NCBI GenBank assembly: GCA_946811185.2
Contig: OX328102.1
Span: 16,927,194 to 16,991,193, forward strand
DNA: 64,000 nucleotides
From: Hippopus hippopus
Taxonomy: Eukaryota; Mollusca; Bivalvia; Cardiida; Cardiidae
Reading direction: 5' to 3'
The position numbers and the translations under genes were made by a program. The notes below the pieces were generated by a model. The model was given only the letters and a program-made list of their open reading frames with translations. It searched no databases and was not told the DNA's origin. Shown piece after piece: positions 51,730 through 61,173 of the stretch (position 1 is the first letter of the stretch; every line of letters begins with the position of its first letter).

Positions 51730-52030
51730 TCAAGTCCATTTTTCACCTATAGCGCTGCATGGAAGGGCAAAGTTCAACTCTAGATTTAAAACCTAAGGAC
51801 GTGATCGGCTAATACAGACAGCCTGAGCCATTCATCTCTTGAAGTCTGGAATTAAAACAGTATTTTAGGAATGTGAAAAAGGCTTCTAGTCAGTAATATT
51901 TATTATGTAAGGTAATGGGTTACTTAACAGGTGGACTCGTTACTCGTCACACATTCGTTTTCTATGCACCAGAGAGAGAAAAGGCTATGATAAATATCAT
52001 CATGGTGTCTAAAAACAGCATCTCTCGGCT
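51730..52030. other. Unassigned stretch
   Basis: No gene or repeat recognised. Confidence 0.4.
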
Positions 52031-52033
52031 ATG

Positions 52034-52243
52034 TTGATCCTAAACCTGCTAAATATGTAAAATGAACCTTTCAAGATAATAGTAAGAAGCCAAGTTTTGC
52101 ACTTTCAAAGGTATTCTCTGGGAAATATAGATCCCTATCGGATAGTGCAGATCCAAGATCAGACTGTACGCTCTGTGCAGTCTGGCCTTGATCTACGCTG
52201 TCCGCAAAAGGTCTTTGAGTCGCGCACAGCGGCCTAAGGGTCA
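52034..52243 (-). mobile_element. TTAA-A MITE
   Basis: TTGATCCTAAACCTGCTAAA at the left, the hairpin at 52138-52204 with bulge, and AGCGGCCTAAGGGTCAAA at the right. The terminal TTAA are mutated (TTGA/TCAA). Confidence 0.87.
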
Positions 52244-52599
52244 AAGCAAAATAATGCGTATCTTTAAAGTACGGATACGTTCCATGCACGTTTCCCCCGT
52301 ACTAGGGGTAAAAACATCTGTTTCCTTCGAAAAACTGTTTGTCTTCCATTTGCGTTTGTATTTGACTACATTTTCTAAGTAAATCGCGAAGCGTGTACAA
52401 TACAGAAACGTTTGTTAGGCAATATTTGCCCTCCGCTACGTAGAAAACGAACTTTCAATACAATTTTTCGCTCAAAATGGGTCTTTTTTACGTTATTTAA
52501 GATATTACCATATAAGGATTCTTTTTATGCAGTTCTTTTTTCGCTTGTTTTGAATTTTGTCAGCCCAGTAATTTTCGTACAATATTTTCATGTCATCTA

Positions 52600-52842
52600 G
52601 ATCTTTTCCAAACATAACCATGTTTTATCAGACCGGGAGAAGAGGCTTTAAAAACATTGTTTGATGTGGGGAAAAAAAGGGGAAAACATGCTGGTAATCA
52701 GCGTTTTTTGTCTTTTCCGACATATTTTTCTGCCCTTTTCAAGACCAATCCAATTACTTTAGCCACGTTGAATATTTGTTATCTGCAAATTCTTTCAATA
52801 TGAACAATTCTAAGAACTGGTCGTCTTGTAAAGCATTTACCC
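52600..52842 (+). mobile_element. TTAA-B MITE
   Basis: Left end worn (CTTTTCCAAACATAACC). The palindrome at about 52650-52730 has an insertion in the left arm (TTTGATGTGGGG). Right end CTGGTCGTCTTGTAAAGCATTTA, shared with the next element. Confidence 0.78.
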
Positions 52843-52990
52843 TTAGGCTGCCAAGTGCGACTTTGTAGACTTTTGCGGACAGTGTAGATCAAGATCTGAC
52901 TGCACACAACGTGCAGTCTGATCTTGGATCTACACTGTCCGATACGGTGAGATTTCTCCGACAAGCAAAATTTCTAAAGCGTAAACTACT

Positions 52991-53263
52991 TTGGTTTGTA
53001 ATTGGTTTGTATTGGAGTTTAACGCCATTTTAACAGCTTAAGTCATATCATGGCGGTCAGTGACGCATCCATGTGTTTCCTGGCTTTCTCACACAAGCAC
53101 TGACACATCTTTCTTTCCAAAGCCACTGACTACTTTTCTCATATGCATCAGAGGTGGGAGACGAAAAATTGCGGGAAAGAAAGTTCGCGGCAACCGGGTA
53201 TCGAACCCGCAACCTGCAGGTCACGAGTCAGATACGCTAACCACTGAGCTACCCGGCCGGGCC
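52991..53263 (-). mobile_element. tRNA-derived SINE (S1-related) with 10-bp TSD
   Basis: On the minus strand, GGGTAGCTCAGTGGTTAGCG (A box) and GGGTTCGATACCC (B box) open a SINE whose body ends GGCGTTAAACTCCAATAC. GTAAACTACT stands at 52981-52990 and again at 53264-53273, an exact target duplication. The well-kept head suggests a young insertion. Confidence 0.92.
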
Positions 53264-53330
53264 GTAAACTACTAGTATGGGATTTCACTGTTGCCTTGAA
53301 ATCCTTCGTTTAGTTTGTTTGGCTTGCAAC

Positions 53331-53581
53331 ACGCGAAAAGGGGCATTTGGACATTTGCGTAAAGTGTCGTCTCGGATCAGCCTGCGCAGTCCGCGCAGGC
53401 TAATCCGAGACGGCACTTTACGACTACATTAGATTTTGTTCTTCAGTAGACTTGCGCAAAACAGAAAATTACATAAAAACGGAAAGTGCCGTCTCTGATT
53501 AGTATGCGCGGACTGCGCAGTCCGATCCGAGACGACACTTTACGCAAATGTCCGAATGCCCCTTTTCGTGTGTTGCAGGCC
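53331..53581 (+). mobile_element. Family D MITE, full length
   Basis: GGCTTGCAACACGCGAAAAG to CTTTTCGTGTGTTGCAGGC. It contains two internal hairpins in mirror arrangement, each with GTGTCGTCTCGGAT-type arms and a GCCTGCGCAGTCCGCGCAGG core. Confidence 0.9.
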
Positions 53582-53598
53582 ATTTAGCAGCTTAAAGA

Positions 53599-53811
53599 TT
53601 AACCCTTATCCTGCTCAATAAGTCAAAGGAAACTTTCAAGTCAAAAGTGAAAAACCAGAATAATGCCATTTCAAACTTAATTTTTGGAGAAAAATATCTC
53701 CTTATCGGACAGTGTAGATCTAAGATCAGACTGCAGCTTCTGTGCAGTCTGATCTTGATCTACACAGTCCACAAATGGTCAGTGAGTCGCGTCTAGCAGC
53801 CTAAGAGTTAA
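53599..53811 (-). mobile_element. TTAA-A MITE sharing a TTAA with its neighbour
   Basis: 213 bp from TTAACCCTTATCCTGCTCAA to CAGCCTAAGAGTTAA, with the hairpin at 53706-53771. It is reverse relative to the A element that ends on the same TTAA. Confidence 0.93.
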
Positions 53812-54340
53812 GATCCACAGGATATTCTACAGTAAGACATGAAGATCGGATAAGAAAGAATGACATAGGATATATATCTGTGAGCGAGTCTTCAATTCCG
53901 TAAACCGTAATTAGGTTCGTTAAGTCGACTTCGATAGTTACTGTGAGATTGACAGGCCTTTGCTTTCTAATTCTGGCTGGAGGTTCTTTTTTTCTTTCCA
54001 AGAAAAAAAAAGGTTGGGTTTTACTGCTAAACAGTTGGAACCTTAAGCATGAGAGCAGTCATACCGAACTCCAAAAATGTTTCTTATCACTAAAATTAAG
54101 ATGGCAAACATTTGATAAAGAATAAGAAGTGTGAAAGAAGAAAAAGTATATATGTATTATAACAATGGCTTTTCCTTACACTAATGCAGAGATAAGTTTA
54201 GATTTCGCGGAAAAAAATGTAAATGTTAATATTTGTAGGAATTTCACATAATCTACAGCACGAGTCGATTATGTGGGATCAAATTCAAACGGGTACGATG
54301 ACGTCATGTCTTTTTTGATAGAACAGGGCAGAGTCACCGA
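53812..54340. other. Unassigned stretch
   Basis: Short frames on both strands over 53801-54125 have no motif. No repeat recognised. Confidence 0.4.
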
Positions 54341-54344
54341 TTGG

Positions 54345-54655
54345 AAAACTTTGACCAGCTCCAGTAGCGCAAATGATACCATGGGACTTGTGAACATCAA
54401 ATCTCAGGCCACTTGAGGATGTTGTTCGATCCCCACGGGCGGCCGCCTGAAATTACTAAGACGTCTTTCGGATGAGACGTTTTACCTAGGTCCTTTGTGA
54501 CGGTGCTATACACCAAGCACGTGAAAGAACCAGGCGTAACTTAGGACTAGTTTCGTCCTGCATCTTGCACTATCCCCCGTAATATAACTAACAGCCTTAT
54601 AGGGGCGTTGCCCATATTGGCAACCGGTAAATAAATGAAATTCAATTAAACAAAT
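54345..54655 (+). mobile_element. SINE (family S3) with a conserved central block
   Basis: A degraded head with a B-box-like GTTGTTCGATCCCC is followed by GACGTCTTTCGGATGAGACG and GGTCCTTTGTGACGGTGCTA, then CAAGCACGTGAAAGAACC and the end GGTAAATAAATGAAATTC. The CTTTCGGATGAGACG block resembles the shared central domain of widespread animal SINE superfamilies as I remember them; the exact superfamily is not assigned. Confidence 0.7.
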
Positions 54656-54814
54656 TCAAAACCACCAAAACCTCAACATACCACCTTCGTAAGATGTAAA
54701 ATTCCATACAGAAATTGACTGGTCAATCTAGTCACGCGAGTTTGGTGTCTTAATACACGTATGGACAAGAGGGGGTTTCTTGCCTACGGTGTATGTTGGT
54801 GGGTAGATGGATGG

Positions 54815-55103
54815 ATGGAATCTATAAGTTTAATGCCGTTTTCAACAATATTTCAGTTATATGGCGGAGGCCAGTACACCTATCCAAGCATTCCTGGAGT
54901 TTCTGTAACCAGTGCTTCGCACAATATTCTTCTCAAGCCACTGGCTGCTTTCTCATATAACAATCGTTGAAACAATGATCAGCATTGAGAGAGGAATGAA
55001 TCATGATTAATCCTCGAAAGGAAATGGCCGAGCTTTGGATTCGAGCCGGTGACCTCCTCTTATCAATTCCTGTAAGCTACTGACAGCGCAACCGGGGCTT
55101 GAC
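54815..55103 (-). mobile_element. SINE S1
   Basis: AATGCCGTTTTCAACAATAT through CCACTGGCTGCTTTCTCATA to a head at the right, GAGCCGGTGACCTCC and AGCTACTGACAGCGCAACCG. The head is worn and is the source of the tandem repeat next door. Confidence 0.82.
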
Positions 55104-55345
55104 ACATGTAGGTATAAATAAGACAAGTAACTAAAAAGGGCTAGCCGATGACCTCATCAATTCCTGTAAGCTACTGACAGCGCAACCTGGGCTTGACACA
55201 TGTAGGTATAAATAAGACAAGTAACTAAAAGGGGATAGCCGATGACCTCATCAATTCCTGTAAGCTACTGACAGCGCAACTGGGGCTTGACACATGTAGG
55301 TATACATAAGACAAGTAACTAAAAAGCGCTAGCCAATGACCTCAA
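55049..55345 (+). repeat. 94-bp tandem repeat made from a SINE head and its flank
   Basis: TCAATTCCTGTAAGCTACTG starts at 55063, 55157 and 55251, a period of exactly 94. Each unit holds the A-box part of the SINE head (GACAGCGCAACCGGGGCTT) and then flank (GACACATGTAGGTATAAATA AGACAAGTAAC). Units differ at only a few bases, so amplification is recent. Confidence 0.92.
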
Positions 55346-55450
55346 TTCAATTCCGCTGTGTTAAGACTGATTTCTTTTCGTTTGATTTTATTGGCTACAT
55401 GAAGTCTCGATCGAAAGCTGCTAACTGTATCAAATGATAAAGCTCCATGT

Positions 55451-55711
55451 GGCCTGCAACACGCGAAAAGGGGCATTCGGACATTTGCGTAAAGTGTCGT
55501 CTCGGATCAGCCTGCGCAGTCCGCGCAGGCTAATCCGAGACGGCACTTCACGACTACATTAAATTTTGTGCTACAGTAGACTTGCGCAAAACAGAAAATT
55601 ACATAAAAACGGAAAGTGTCGTCTCGGATTAGCCTGCGCGGATTGTGCAGGCTGATCCGAAACGACACTTTACGCAAATGTCCGAATGCCCTTTTTCGCG
55701 TGTTGCTTGCC
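55451..55711 (+). mobile_element. Family D MITE, full length
   Basis: GGCCTGCAACACGCGAAAAG to TTTTTCGCGTGTTGCTTGCC, with both internal hairpins. Very close to 53331-53581. Confidence 0.92.
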
Positions 55712-55762
55712 AGATTATAATTTCGACTTTAAAATTCTGTTCCTCGGCAAGTTTCATCGCAT

Positions 55763-55829
55763 CGGACAGTGAAGATCAAAGGTCAGGCTGCAAGTTCTTC
55801 ATAGCCTAATCTAGATCGTCGTTGTCCGC
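55763..55829 (-). repeat. TTAA-A hairpin remnant
   Basis: CGGACAGTGAAGATCAAAGG and GTTGTCCGCAAAAGCACTTT. The right arm is largely mutated. Confidence 0.65.
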
Positions 55830-55998
55830 AAAAGCACTTTGAGTATCGCACAGAAGTGTATGAATCAAAGGAAAATAAGCGGAAGGATGACATATATCAA
55901 GGTTTGGACAACAGATGACAAATGCCGTAGACGGAAAGAAGCTGTCATTTGCAGTCCTGATCGTAAAATATCGAAGCTTCATCGTACATTATACAAGC

Positions 55999-56230
55999 TT
56001 AACGCTCAATCAGACAACAAAATTTTAGACTCGTCAATATCGATAGCGTTCACAGACGACAAATTTGATGTTTCTCAACTAATTGAAGTCGCGTATGGAA
56101 AAAACAGAAAACGTTTTGGGAAAAGGAAAAAAAATGGTGGTTACCAGCATTTTCTCCTTTTCCCACAATGTTTTCATATGGATTCTTCTTCAGGTTTATT
56201 AGAACTCAGGATTCTTTGGTAAAGAATCAA
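55999..56230 (-). mobile_element. TTAA-B MITE
   Basis: TTAACGCTCAATCAGACAAC to AGGATTCTTTGGTAAAGAATCAA, with the palindrome at 56107-56175. The 127-codon plus frame 55839-56222 ends in it and is not credible. Confidence 0.88.
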
Positions 56231-56435
56231 TCGATGCTTAAACTATGGATATCAGGCACATCAATTTTCTTCCACTGACAGAGGAAAAGGTCAAAGGTCA
56301 CCGATTAAGATAAAACAAGATTTATTATGACTATTTATTGCTACTTTAGAAATTGATAATGGGTTCGTACCATGATAGGTGCAAAATAGATGAGTAAGTA
56401 AGAAAAACCCCTTTTATTCCGATTGCATGACAGCC

Positions 56436-56488
56436 ATCATCCTCGTCATCATCATCATCATCATAATCATCAACAACAACTTCTTTTT

Positions 56489-56519
<31 letters not shown>

Positions 56520-56560
56520 TTTTTCTTCTTCTTCTTTCTTTCTGCTATCCCTCCTTCTCT
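56436..56560 (+). repeat. Microsatellite (ATC)n then (TTC)n
   Basis: (ATC)n near 56443-56464, then (CTT)n at about 56480-56537. Confidence 0.9.
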
Positions 56561-56587
56561 TCCACCTTCTTCTACTTTCTCTTTTGC

Positions 56588-56875
56588 TAGGCTCAGTGGC
56601 TAACACACAAGATCTGAAGCCAAGGCGTCGCTGATTGGAAACCCCAGCTCGACCAATTTCTGTCCGAGGATTGATGGTCATTGCGGCAGGAGTCAATCAT
56701 CTCTCACCGCTGATAATTGTTTCGTCTATGATCACATGGGAAATCAGCTAGCGGTTTCGAAAGAATATTGTGTAAAGTACCGACAAGAGAAACTCCAGGA
56801 AAGCAGGGATAAATGCACTGGATACCGCGATATATATTAGATAATATTGAAAACAGCGTTTTATTCTGAATGGAA
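56588..56875 (+). mobile_element. SINE S1
   Basis: Worn head (AGGCTCAGTGGCTAACACAC, GATTGGAAACCCC for the B box), then CTGTCCGAGGATTGATGGTC, GGGAAATCAGCTAGCGG, tail TTGAAAACAGCGTTTTATTC. Confidence 0.78.
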
Positions 56876-57061
56876 ACACACAGCTTCTTTCTCAGCATGT
56901 CTCATAAAATATCGGATATGAAAATAATAATATTCTATCTGTTCTGTTCTGCTCGAAACACGGGTAGTGTTTGGTGTGCGTTCTCAAAAGACAAGTTAAA
57001 TTTATGCATTGCTTGCAATGTCCACTTATAATGTTCTATAACAATCCATTACTGCAGCAGT

Positions 57062-57236
57062 TCATATTTACAAAGCACTCTAAATTGCATTCTTGGTCTA
57101 ATTCTCTCGAATTATAGCAATTTGGAGAGTAACACAATTTCTGATTGGCTAAACCAAATGGTTTAGCCAATCAGAAAATGCGTTACTTTCCAAATTCAGA
57201 ATTACACGAAGAAAGCGATTTAAAGAAGTTGGTGTG
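57062..57236. mobile_element. Family G palindromic MITE
   Basis: The central palindrome GATTGGCTAAACCAAATGGT (57147 onwards) is perfect over about 33 bases, with CATTCTTGGTCTAATTCTC on the left. The right end is worn. Confidence 0.78.
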
Positions 57237-57239
57237 ACG

Positions 57240-57505
57240 AAAAGTACTCGGCTACAAGACGCAAAAAAAAAAAACCAAGTCAGCATGATGTGGAAATGAC
57301 TTAATTTATCAACAAAATGAAATACTACAGCAGTAAATTACAAGTTTGTATCCCACTAATAACAGGGACGCAGGTGCAAACAAAATGGAATAATAAGCTA
57401 ATTATTTTGTTTTTCGGCCTCGTTTTTCAACTTTTGTAACTTAAAGCATATCCTGCCAAACTAATATTGGGGACTATCCCAAAAATAAACTGTAATAAGT
57501 TCCAT
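57240..57505. other. Unassigned stretch
   Basis: Nothing recognised. Confidence 0.4.
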
Positions 57506-57510
57506 TTGCA

Positions 57511-57722
57511 TTATCCCTTATCCTGCTAAATAGGTGAAATGAAACTTTTAAGTCGATTGTAAAATCCCAAACTTTGCTATTTCAAAGTAATTTGTTGGGG
57601 AAAAGTATCTCCTTATCGGACAGTGTGGATCTAAGATCAGACTGCACGTTCTGTGCAATCTGATCTTGATCTACACTGTCCGCAAAAGGTCTTCGAGTCA
57701 TGCTAAGCAAACTAATGGTTAA
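57511..57722 (-). mobile_element. TTAA-A MITE
   Basis: TTATCCCTTATCCTGCTAAA to GCTAAGCAAACTAATGGTTAA, with the hairpin at 57617-57682. The left TTAA has become TTAT. Confidence 0.92.
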
Positions 57723-57724
57723 AT

Positions 57725-58310
57725 AGCAGGCAGTAGACGTATTTGGTGACGTAAATGTACATATTTTTTCGGATAATTCCATTAATTAAAGGCAAATGAT
57801 AATATTGGTCATAATATGCATGTCTTATTATAAAAATGATTTTAATCCTTTGGAAACGGCAGAGCGTCAGTTCTTATTGCCAGTAAGAGCGGTCATAATC
57901 TGCAAAGGTGGTACACTTTTCTAAAGATTTGTCCGTCCCAGCCTAACCTCCAAACTACCATGGACGCTAATTTCATTTCATGTGCATGTTTCATTGTGCA
58001 GTCTGATCTTGATCATCGTGAAATATTTTCTGCTTCAATCTACGTTGGCGGCAAGGCACCGTAGGCCTCCCCTTCCCCCCCCCCCCCCCCACACACACCC
58101 AATCCCCATAAATCTGATGCTCACGAAACCCCAGGAAGGACGTGAATTAATGAGCTGTCTCCGTGGTAAGACCAAAAACCCGTGGAAAGAGACGTAAAGA
58201 ACTATTAAAACGAATAAATCAAAAACATGACAGCAGATTTTATTTATTTAAAGTGCTCTGTTGTCATCACAAATTAGATCAATGAAAAAAAAAAAAGATT
58301 CTGGGTTTGA
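57725..58310. other. Unassigned, with a TTAA-A scrap and a poly-C tract
   Basis: GTGCAGTCTGATCTTGATCA near 57996 is a TTAA-A right-arm scrap. C-run near 58075-58091. No gene. Confidence 0.45.
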
Positions 58311-58313
58311 ATT

Positions 58314-58440
58314 CCATTTCTTGTCGCCTTTACGGTGTAGATTTTGTCGCTAGAATTTATTCAAATGACGTTACGCAAGAGGCGATGCAGTCGTAACTTT
58401 ATCAATGAATAATAATTACGTCTGTCTTTTCCCCATCCAT
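58314..58440 (+). repeat. ~120-bp direct repeat, copy 1
   Basis: TTGTCGCCTTTACGGTGTAG ... TCTGTCTTTTCC matches 61876-61992 base for base apart from a four-base difference (ACGTTACGC / ACTTCGC) and a few substitutions. Not palindromic and without terminal repeats. Confidence 0.88.
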
Positions 58441-58510
58441 TTTTATTGCGGTTGTTGATGGAAAACAGCTGCAGTGTCCACAAAACAAGGGGAAAGACAA
58501 AGAAATATCT

Positions 58511-58721
58511 TTAACCCTTAGGCTGCTAAGCGCGACTCACTGACCTTTTTCGGACAGTGTAGATCAAGATCAGACTGCACAGAACGTGCAGTCTGATCTT
58601 GGATCTACACTGTCCGATAAGGAGATATTATTCCCCAAACATAACTTTGAAATAGCAATATTTGGATTTTTAATATCGAATTGAAAATTATATTCTAGTT
58701 GTTTAGCTGGATAAGGGTTAA
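58511..58721 (+). mobile_element. TTAA-A MITE, reference-quality copy
   Basis: 211 bp from TTAACCCTTAGGCTGCTAAG to TTTAGCTGGATAAGGGTTAA. The hairpin at 58551-58616 has complete arms, loop AGAAC and one unpaired G in ATCTTGGATC. The flank TAAGGAGATAT and TAATATCGAATTGAAA are typical. No frame of interest. Confidence 0.95.
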
Positions 58722-58724
58722 AAA

Positions 58725-59230
58725 AAGACGGCGTAAATTTGCCAGCAAATAGGCATGTGCCCTTTAAGTAAACGTGTACATTTCTTACCATAGGGGCCCT
58801 TAGAATAAACATGTCTACACTGTTGACCAATCACAAATTTCTATCCATTTATTTGTAATCAGTACCGTAAAGTAGGCTACGCCGAAAAATGGGTAAGTGG
58901 ATAGAATTACATAAACAAGTTCTGAACAGTTATGTGCAATCCGTTCTGAACAGTTATGTGCAATCATTACAAACCTAACGATTTCAACTAAAGATAGTTC
59001 CCAAGAACACTGCGATATTACAGTAATGCCAAAGAATGTAATGATTTTTTTCGAGGAAAAATGTCTTTGATACTCGGCTTTATCACAGTGCTGACTCACT
59101 TTTACCGGCTTACCTTGACTACGATTTAGATAACTGAACTATGCAACTTGATAAGAAAATACCTTCGAACATCAGCTCGCGCAACACTGGTAAAAATAAC
59201 TTGTATCTCTGCTGTTCTGAGTGCTAACTA
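58725..59230. other. Unassigned, with a 21-bp tandem duplication
   Basis: GTTCTGAACAGTTATGTGCA is doubled at 58919-58962. The minus frame 58815-59099 contains the duplicated peptide IAHNCSE but has no recognised domain. Confidence 0.5.
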
Positions 59231-59236
59231 TGTATA

Positions 59237-59476
59237 TGAGCCATGCTCTGTGAAAAGGGGGCTTGGTGCATCTGCGAAAAGTATCGATCCAGGCTGACCT
59301 AGGCCGAAACTTTTTGCTATTGATCCATTTTCTGTATGTCAAAGGACTAGTCTACCTCATGATTCAGTCGGTTGTTAAACAAAATGGATATGATGGATCT
59401 ATAATTATGTGATGACTTGCCTGGTATAATGCCTCACAGAGATACATTAAGCTCCCTTTTGCCAGAGCTTGGCTCA
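59237..59476 (+). mobile_element. Family C MITE
   Basis: TGAGCCATGCTCTGTGAAAA to CCAGAGCTTGGCTCA with TA at both sides. The core is reduced to GGCTGACCTAGG. Confidence 0.88.
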
Positions 59477-59597
59477 TATACATGTAGCTCTTATACTATG
59501 AAACTTTAATTTAGGGTGGGCTCCAGAGTTTTGATTGGCGAAAGCGGTGAATATTCCTGTACTAACAATAAAGTATATGTAAATGTTTCTGTAACGA

Positions 59598-59868
59598 GTA
59601 TTTCTGGTTCGAATTTCAAGCTCTGCGAAGTTCTTTCCGAAGGTTGGTGATAGTTATTACGACAGGATTTATTCCACTGTCACTGTTGATCATTGTTTCG
59701 ATGATGGTCATGTGAAAAAGCAGACAGTGGTTTGGAAAGAATATCGTGCAGCGTAGAACCGTTAAAAGGAACTCCGGGACAGCATAGATATTGGCTGGTG
59801 CACCGGGCGCCGCGATTTAAACAAAGATAATGTTGAAAAGGGCGTTAATCACCATCCAAACAAACAAA
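59598..59868 (+). mobile_element. SINE S1, head truncated
   Basis: Opens at the B box (TGGTTCGAATTTC), then CTTTCCGAAGGTTGGTGATA, CGATGATGGTCATGTGAAAA, tail GTTGAAAAGGGCGTTAATCA then (CAAA)n. Confidence 0.78.
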
Positions 59869-59926
59869 TCTATATATAGTATTTACGGATGATTCCCTCA
59901 AACTCATGACAAATCGCTGAATCTCA

Positions 59927-60140
59927 TTTACCCTTTATGATGCTTAGAGCGACTCACTGACCTTTTACGGACAGTGTAGATCAAGATCAGACTGCACAGA
60001 ACGTGCAGTCTGATCTTGGATCTACACAGTCCGATAAGGAGATACTTTTCTCCAAAAGAATATATTTGAAATAGAATTATTCGGGTTTTTACTATAGGCT
60101 TGAAAGTTTGATTTAATTTATTTAGCAGAACAAGGGTTAA
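59927..60140 (+). mobile_element. TTAA-A MITE
   Basis: TTTACCCTTTATGATGCTTA to TTTAGCAGAACAAGGGTTAA, with the hairpin at 59968-60033. Confidence 0.93.
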
Positions 60141-60209
60141 ATTTTTTCACAGGGCGTGGACAACGCCCTTACCCTTATAAATTGCTTGAATCGTGTTTGG
60201 TTGCTTTTA

Positions 60210-60274
60210 TGGACAATGTAGATTCAGATCAGGCTGCATAGAACATGCAGTCTAATCTCAGATCTACGCTGTAC
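60210..60274 (+). repeat. TTAA-A hairpin remnant
   Basis: GGACAATGTAGATTCAGATC and TCTAATCTCAGATCTACGCT. The right flank is lost to the following TTAA-B. Confidence 0.7.
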
Positions 60275-60307
60275 TTTGATACATATTCTGGCCAAAATAA
60301 CCTCGAA

Positions 60308-61148
60308 ACCCTTAAAACCTTTAAAAAAAGATCCCCAGTTTTAACGACCTCGAGGAAGAATGCTTCTGAAAATATTGTACGAAAGGGAGAAAATAGTGGT
60401 TACCATTTTCTCTTTTTCCGCATTGTTTTCTACTCTTTCAAAAAGGATGCTGTTTCGTTTGAAAAACATTCAATTTTTTCGTCTGCAGACCCTTTCAATT
60501 TGTACAAGCCTAAAGCCTTGGTCACACCGAGCTAACGGACGAGTAACGGATAAAAAATCATTTTATCCGTTCGTGTCCGTTCGTATCCGTTTTATGTCCG
60601 TTTCTTATCCGGTGAATCCGCTACTTGTCCGGCGATGTCCGGCGATGTCCGTTCCGTCCGGTGGGAAGTTTTGAGCATGTTCAAAACTTTCCACCGGACA
60701 AAACGGACAGAGACGTGCAAATGATAAACTTTGGATGCATCTGACAATTTATACCCTCGGCATGTCACGTGACCGGTACGTTCCTCGTACGTTGGTGTTC
60801 GGTACATTTCCGTTCATCGTACGTTTTGTCCGGTTCTCATGCGTTGCACTTCCGTTTTATCCGGTACATGTCCCTTACTCGAACGGTGATATCCGTTAAT
60901 AGACCGTTTATTATCCTGTATATATCCGTTAAACGTGCGTTTTTTCCGTTACACGTGCGGTACTCGTGCGGTCATTGTGTGGCTTCCTCGCTCCACACAC
61001 CGATCGCGTGAGCCTAGAGCGGCAGAGGAGATGAATTTTGTCACCGGAAAACCAAGTTCTGCATGTTTTTGTCCGTTTCCCCCCCCGTTACATATCCGTT
61101 AGCCGGTCTGACCAAGCCTTAAAATTTTTACGTCTAGTCAAGAGTTAA
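60308..61148 (+). mobile_element. TTAA-B MITE interrupted by Harbinger-like MITE H
   Basis: CCCTTAAAACCTTTAAAAAA at the left, the palindrome at 60368-60430, and TTTCGTCTGCAGACCCTTTC AATTTG up to 60513. B resumes at 61120 as TAAAATTTTTACGTCTAG and ends AAGAGTTAA. Without H it has the normal size. Confidence 0.85.
60514..61119. mobile_element. Harbinger-like MITE (H), 606 bp
   Basis: The inverted ends are AGCCTTGGTCACACCGAGCT and, from the right, AGGCTTGGTCAGACCGGCTA. TAA at 60511-60513 and 61120-61122 is the target duplication, confirmed by the uninterrupted family sequence TCTAAAATTTT in other TTAA-B copies. The interior is full of CCGTT and GTACGTT-like short repeats and a strong hairpin near 60656-60697 (CCGGTGGGAAGTTTTGA). 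No transposase frame. Confidence 0.88.
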
Positions 61149-61173
61149 AGGCTAACAACAGCAGTTCTTAACT

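Larger units (their letters stand above)
52838..53602 (+). mobile_element. TTAA-A MITE carrying a SINE and a family D MITE
   Basis: Left end TTTACCCTTAGGCTGCCAAG, hairpin 52876-52941, right end ATTTAGCAGCTTAAAGATTAA. The A sequence is broken at 52990 by a SINE (to 53263) and again at about 53331 by family D (to 53581). Removing both leaves one A element of the usual size. The right TTAA (53599-53602) starts the next A copy. Confidence 0.85.

Noticed and set aside
53180..53263. tRNA gene on the minus strand
   Set aside because: It has well-kept boxes, but it is continuous with an S1-type body and flanked by the SINE's 10-bp duplication. The anticodon arm is not convincing.
55839..56222. 127-codon plus-strand frame
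   Set aside because: Its second half is TTAA-B sequence, the same stretch found in dozens of non-coding copies.
58551..58616. Intrinsic bacterial terminator or attenuator reading of the hairpins
   Set aside because: There are no bacterial genes or operons, no T-runs after the stems, and the hairpin is part of a dispersed transposable element.
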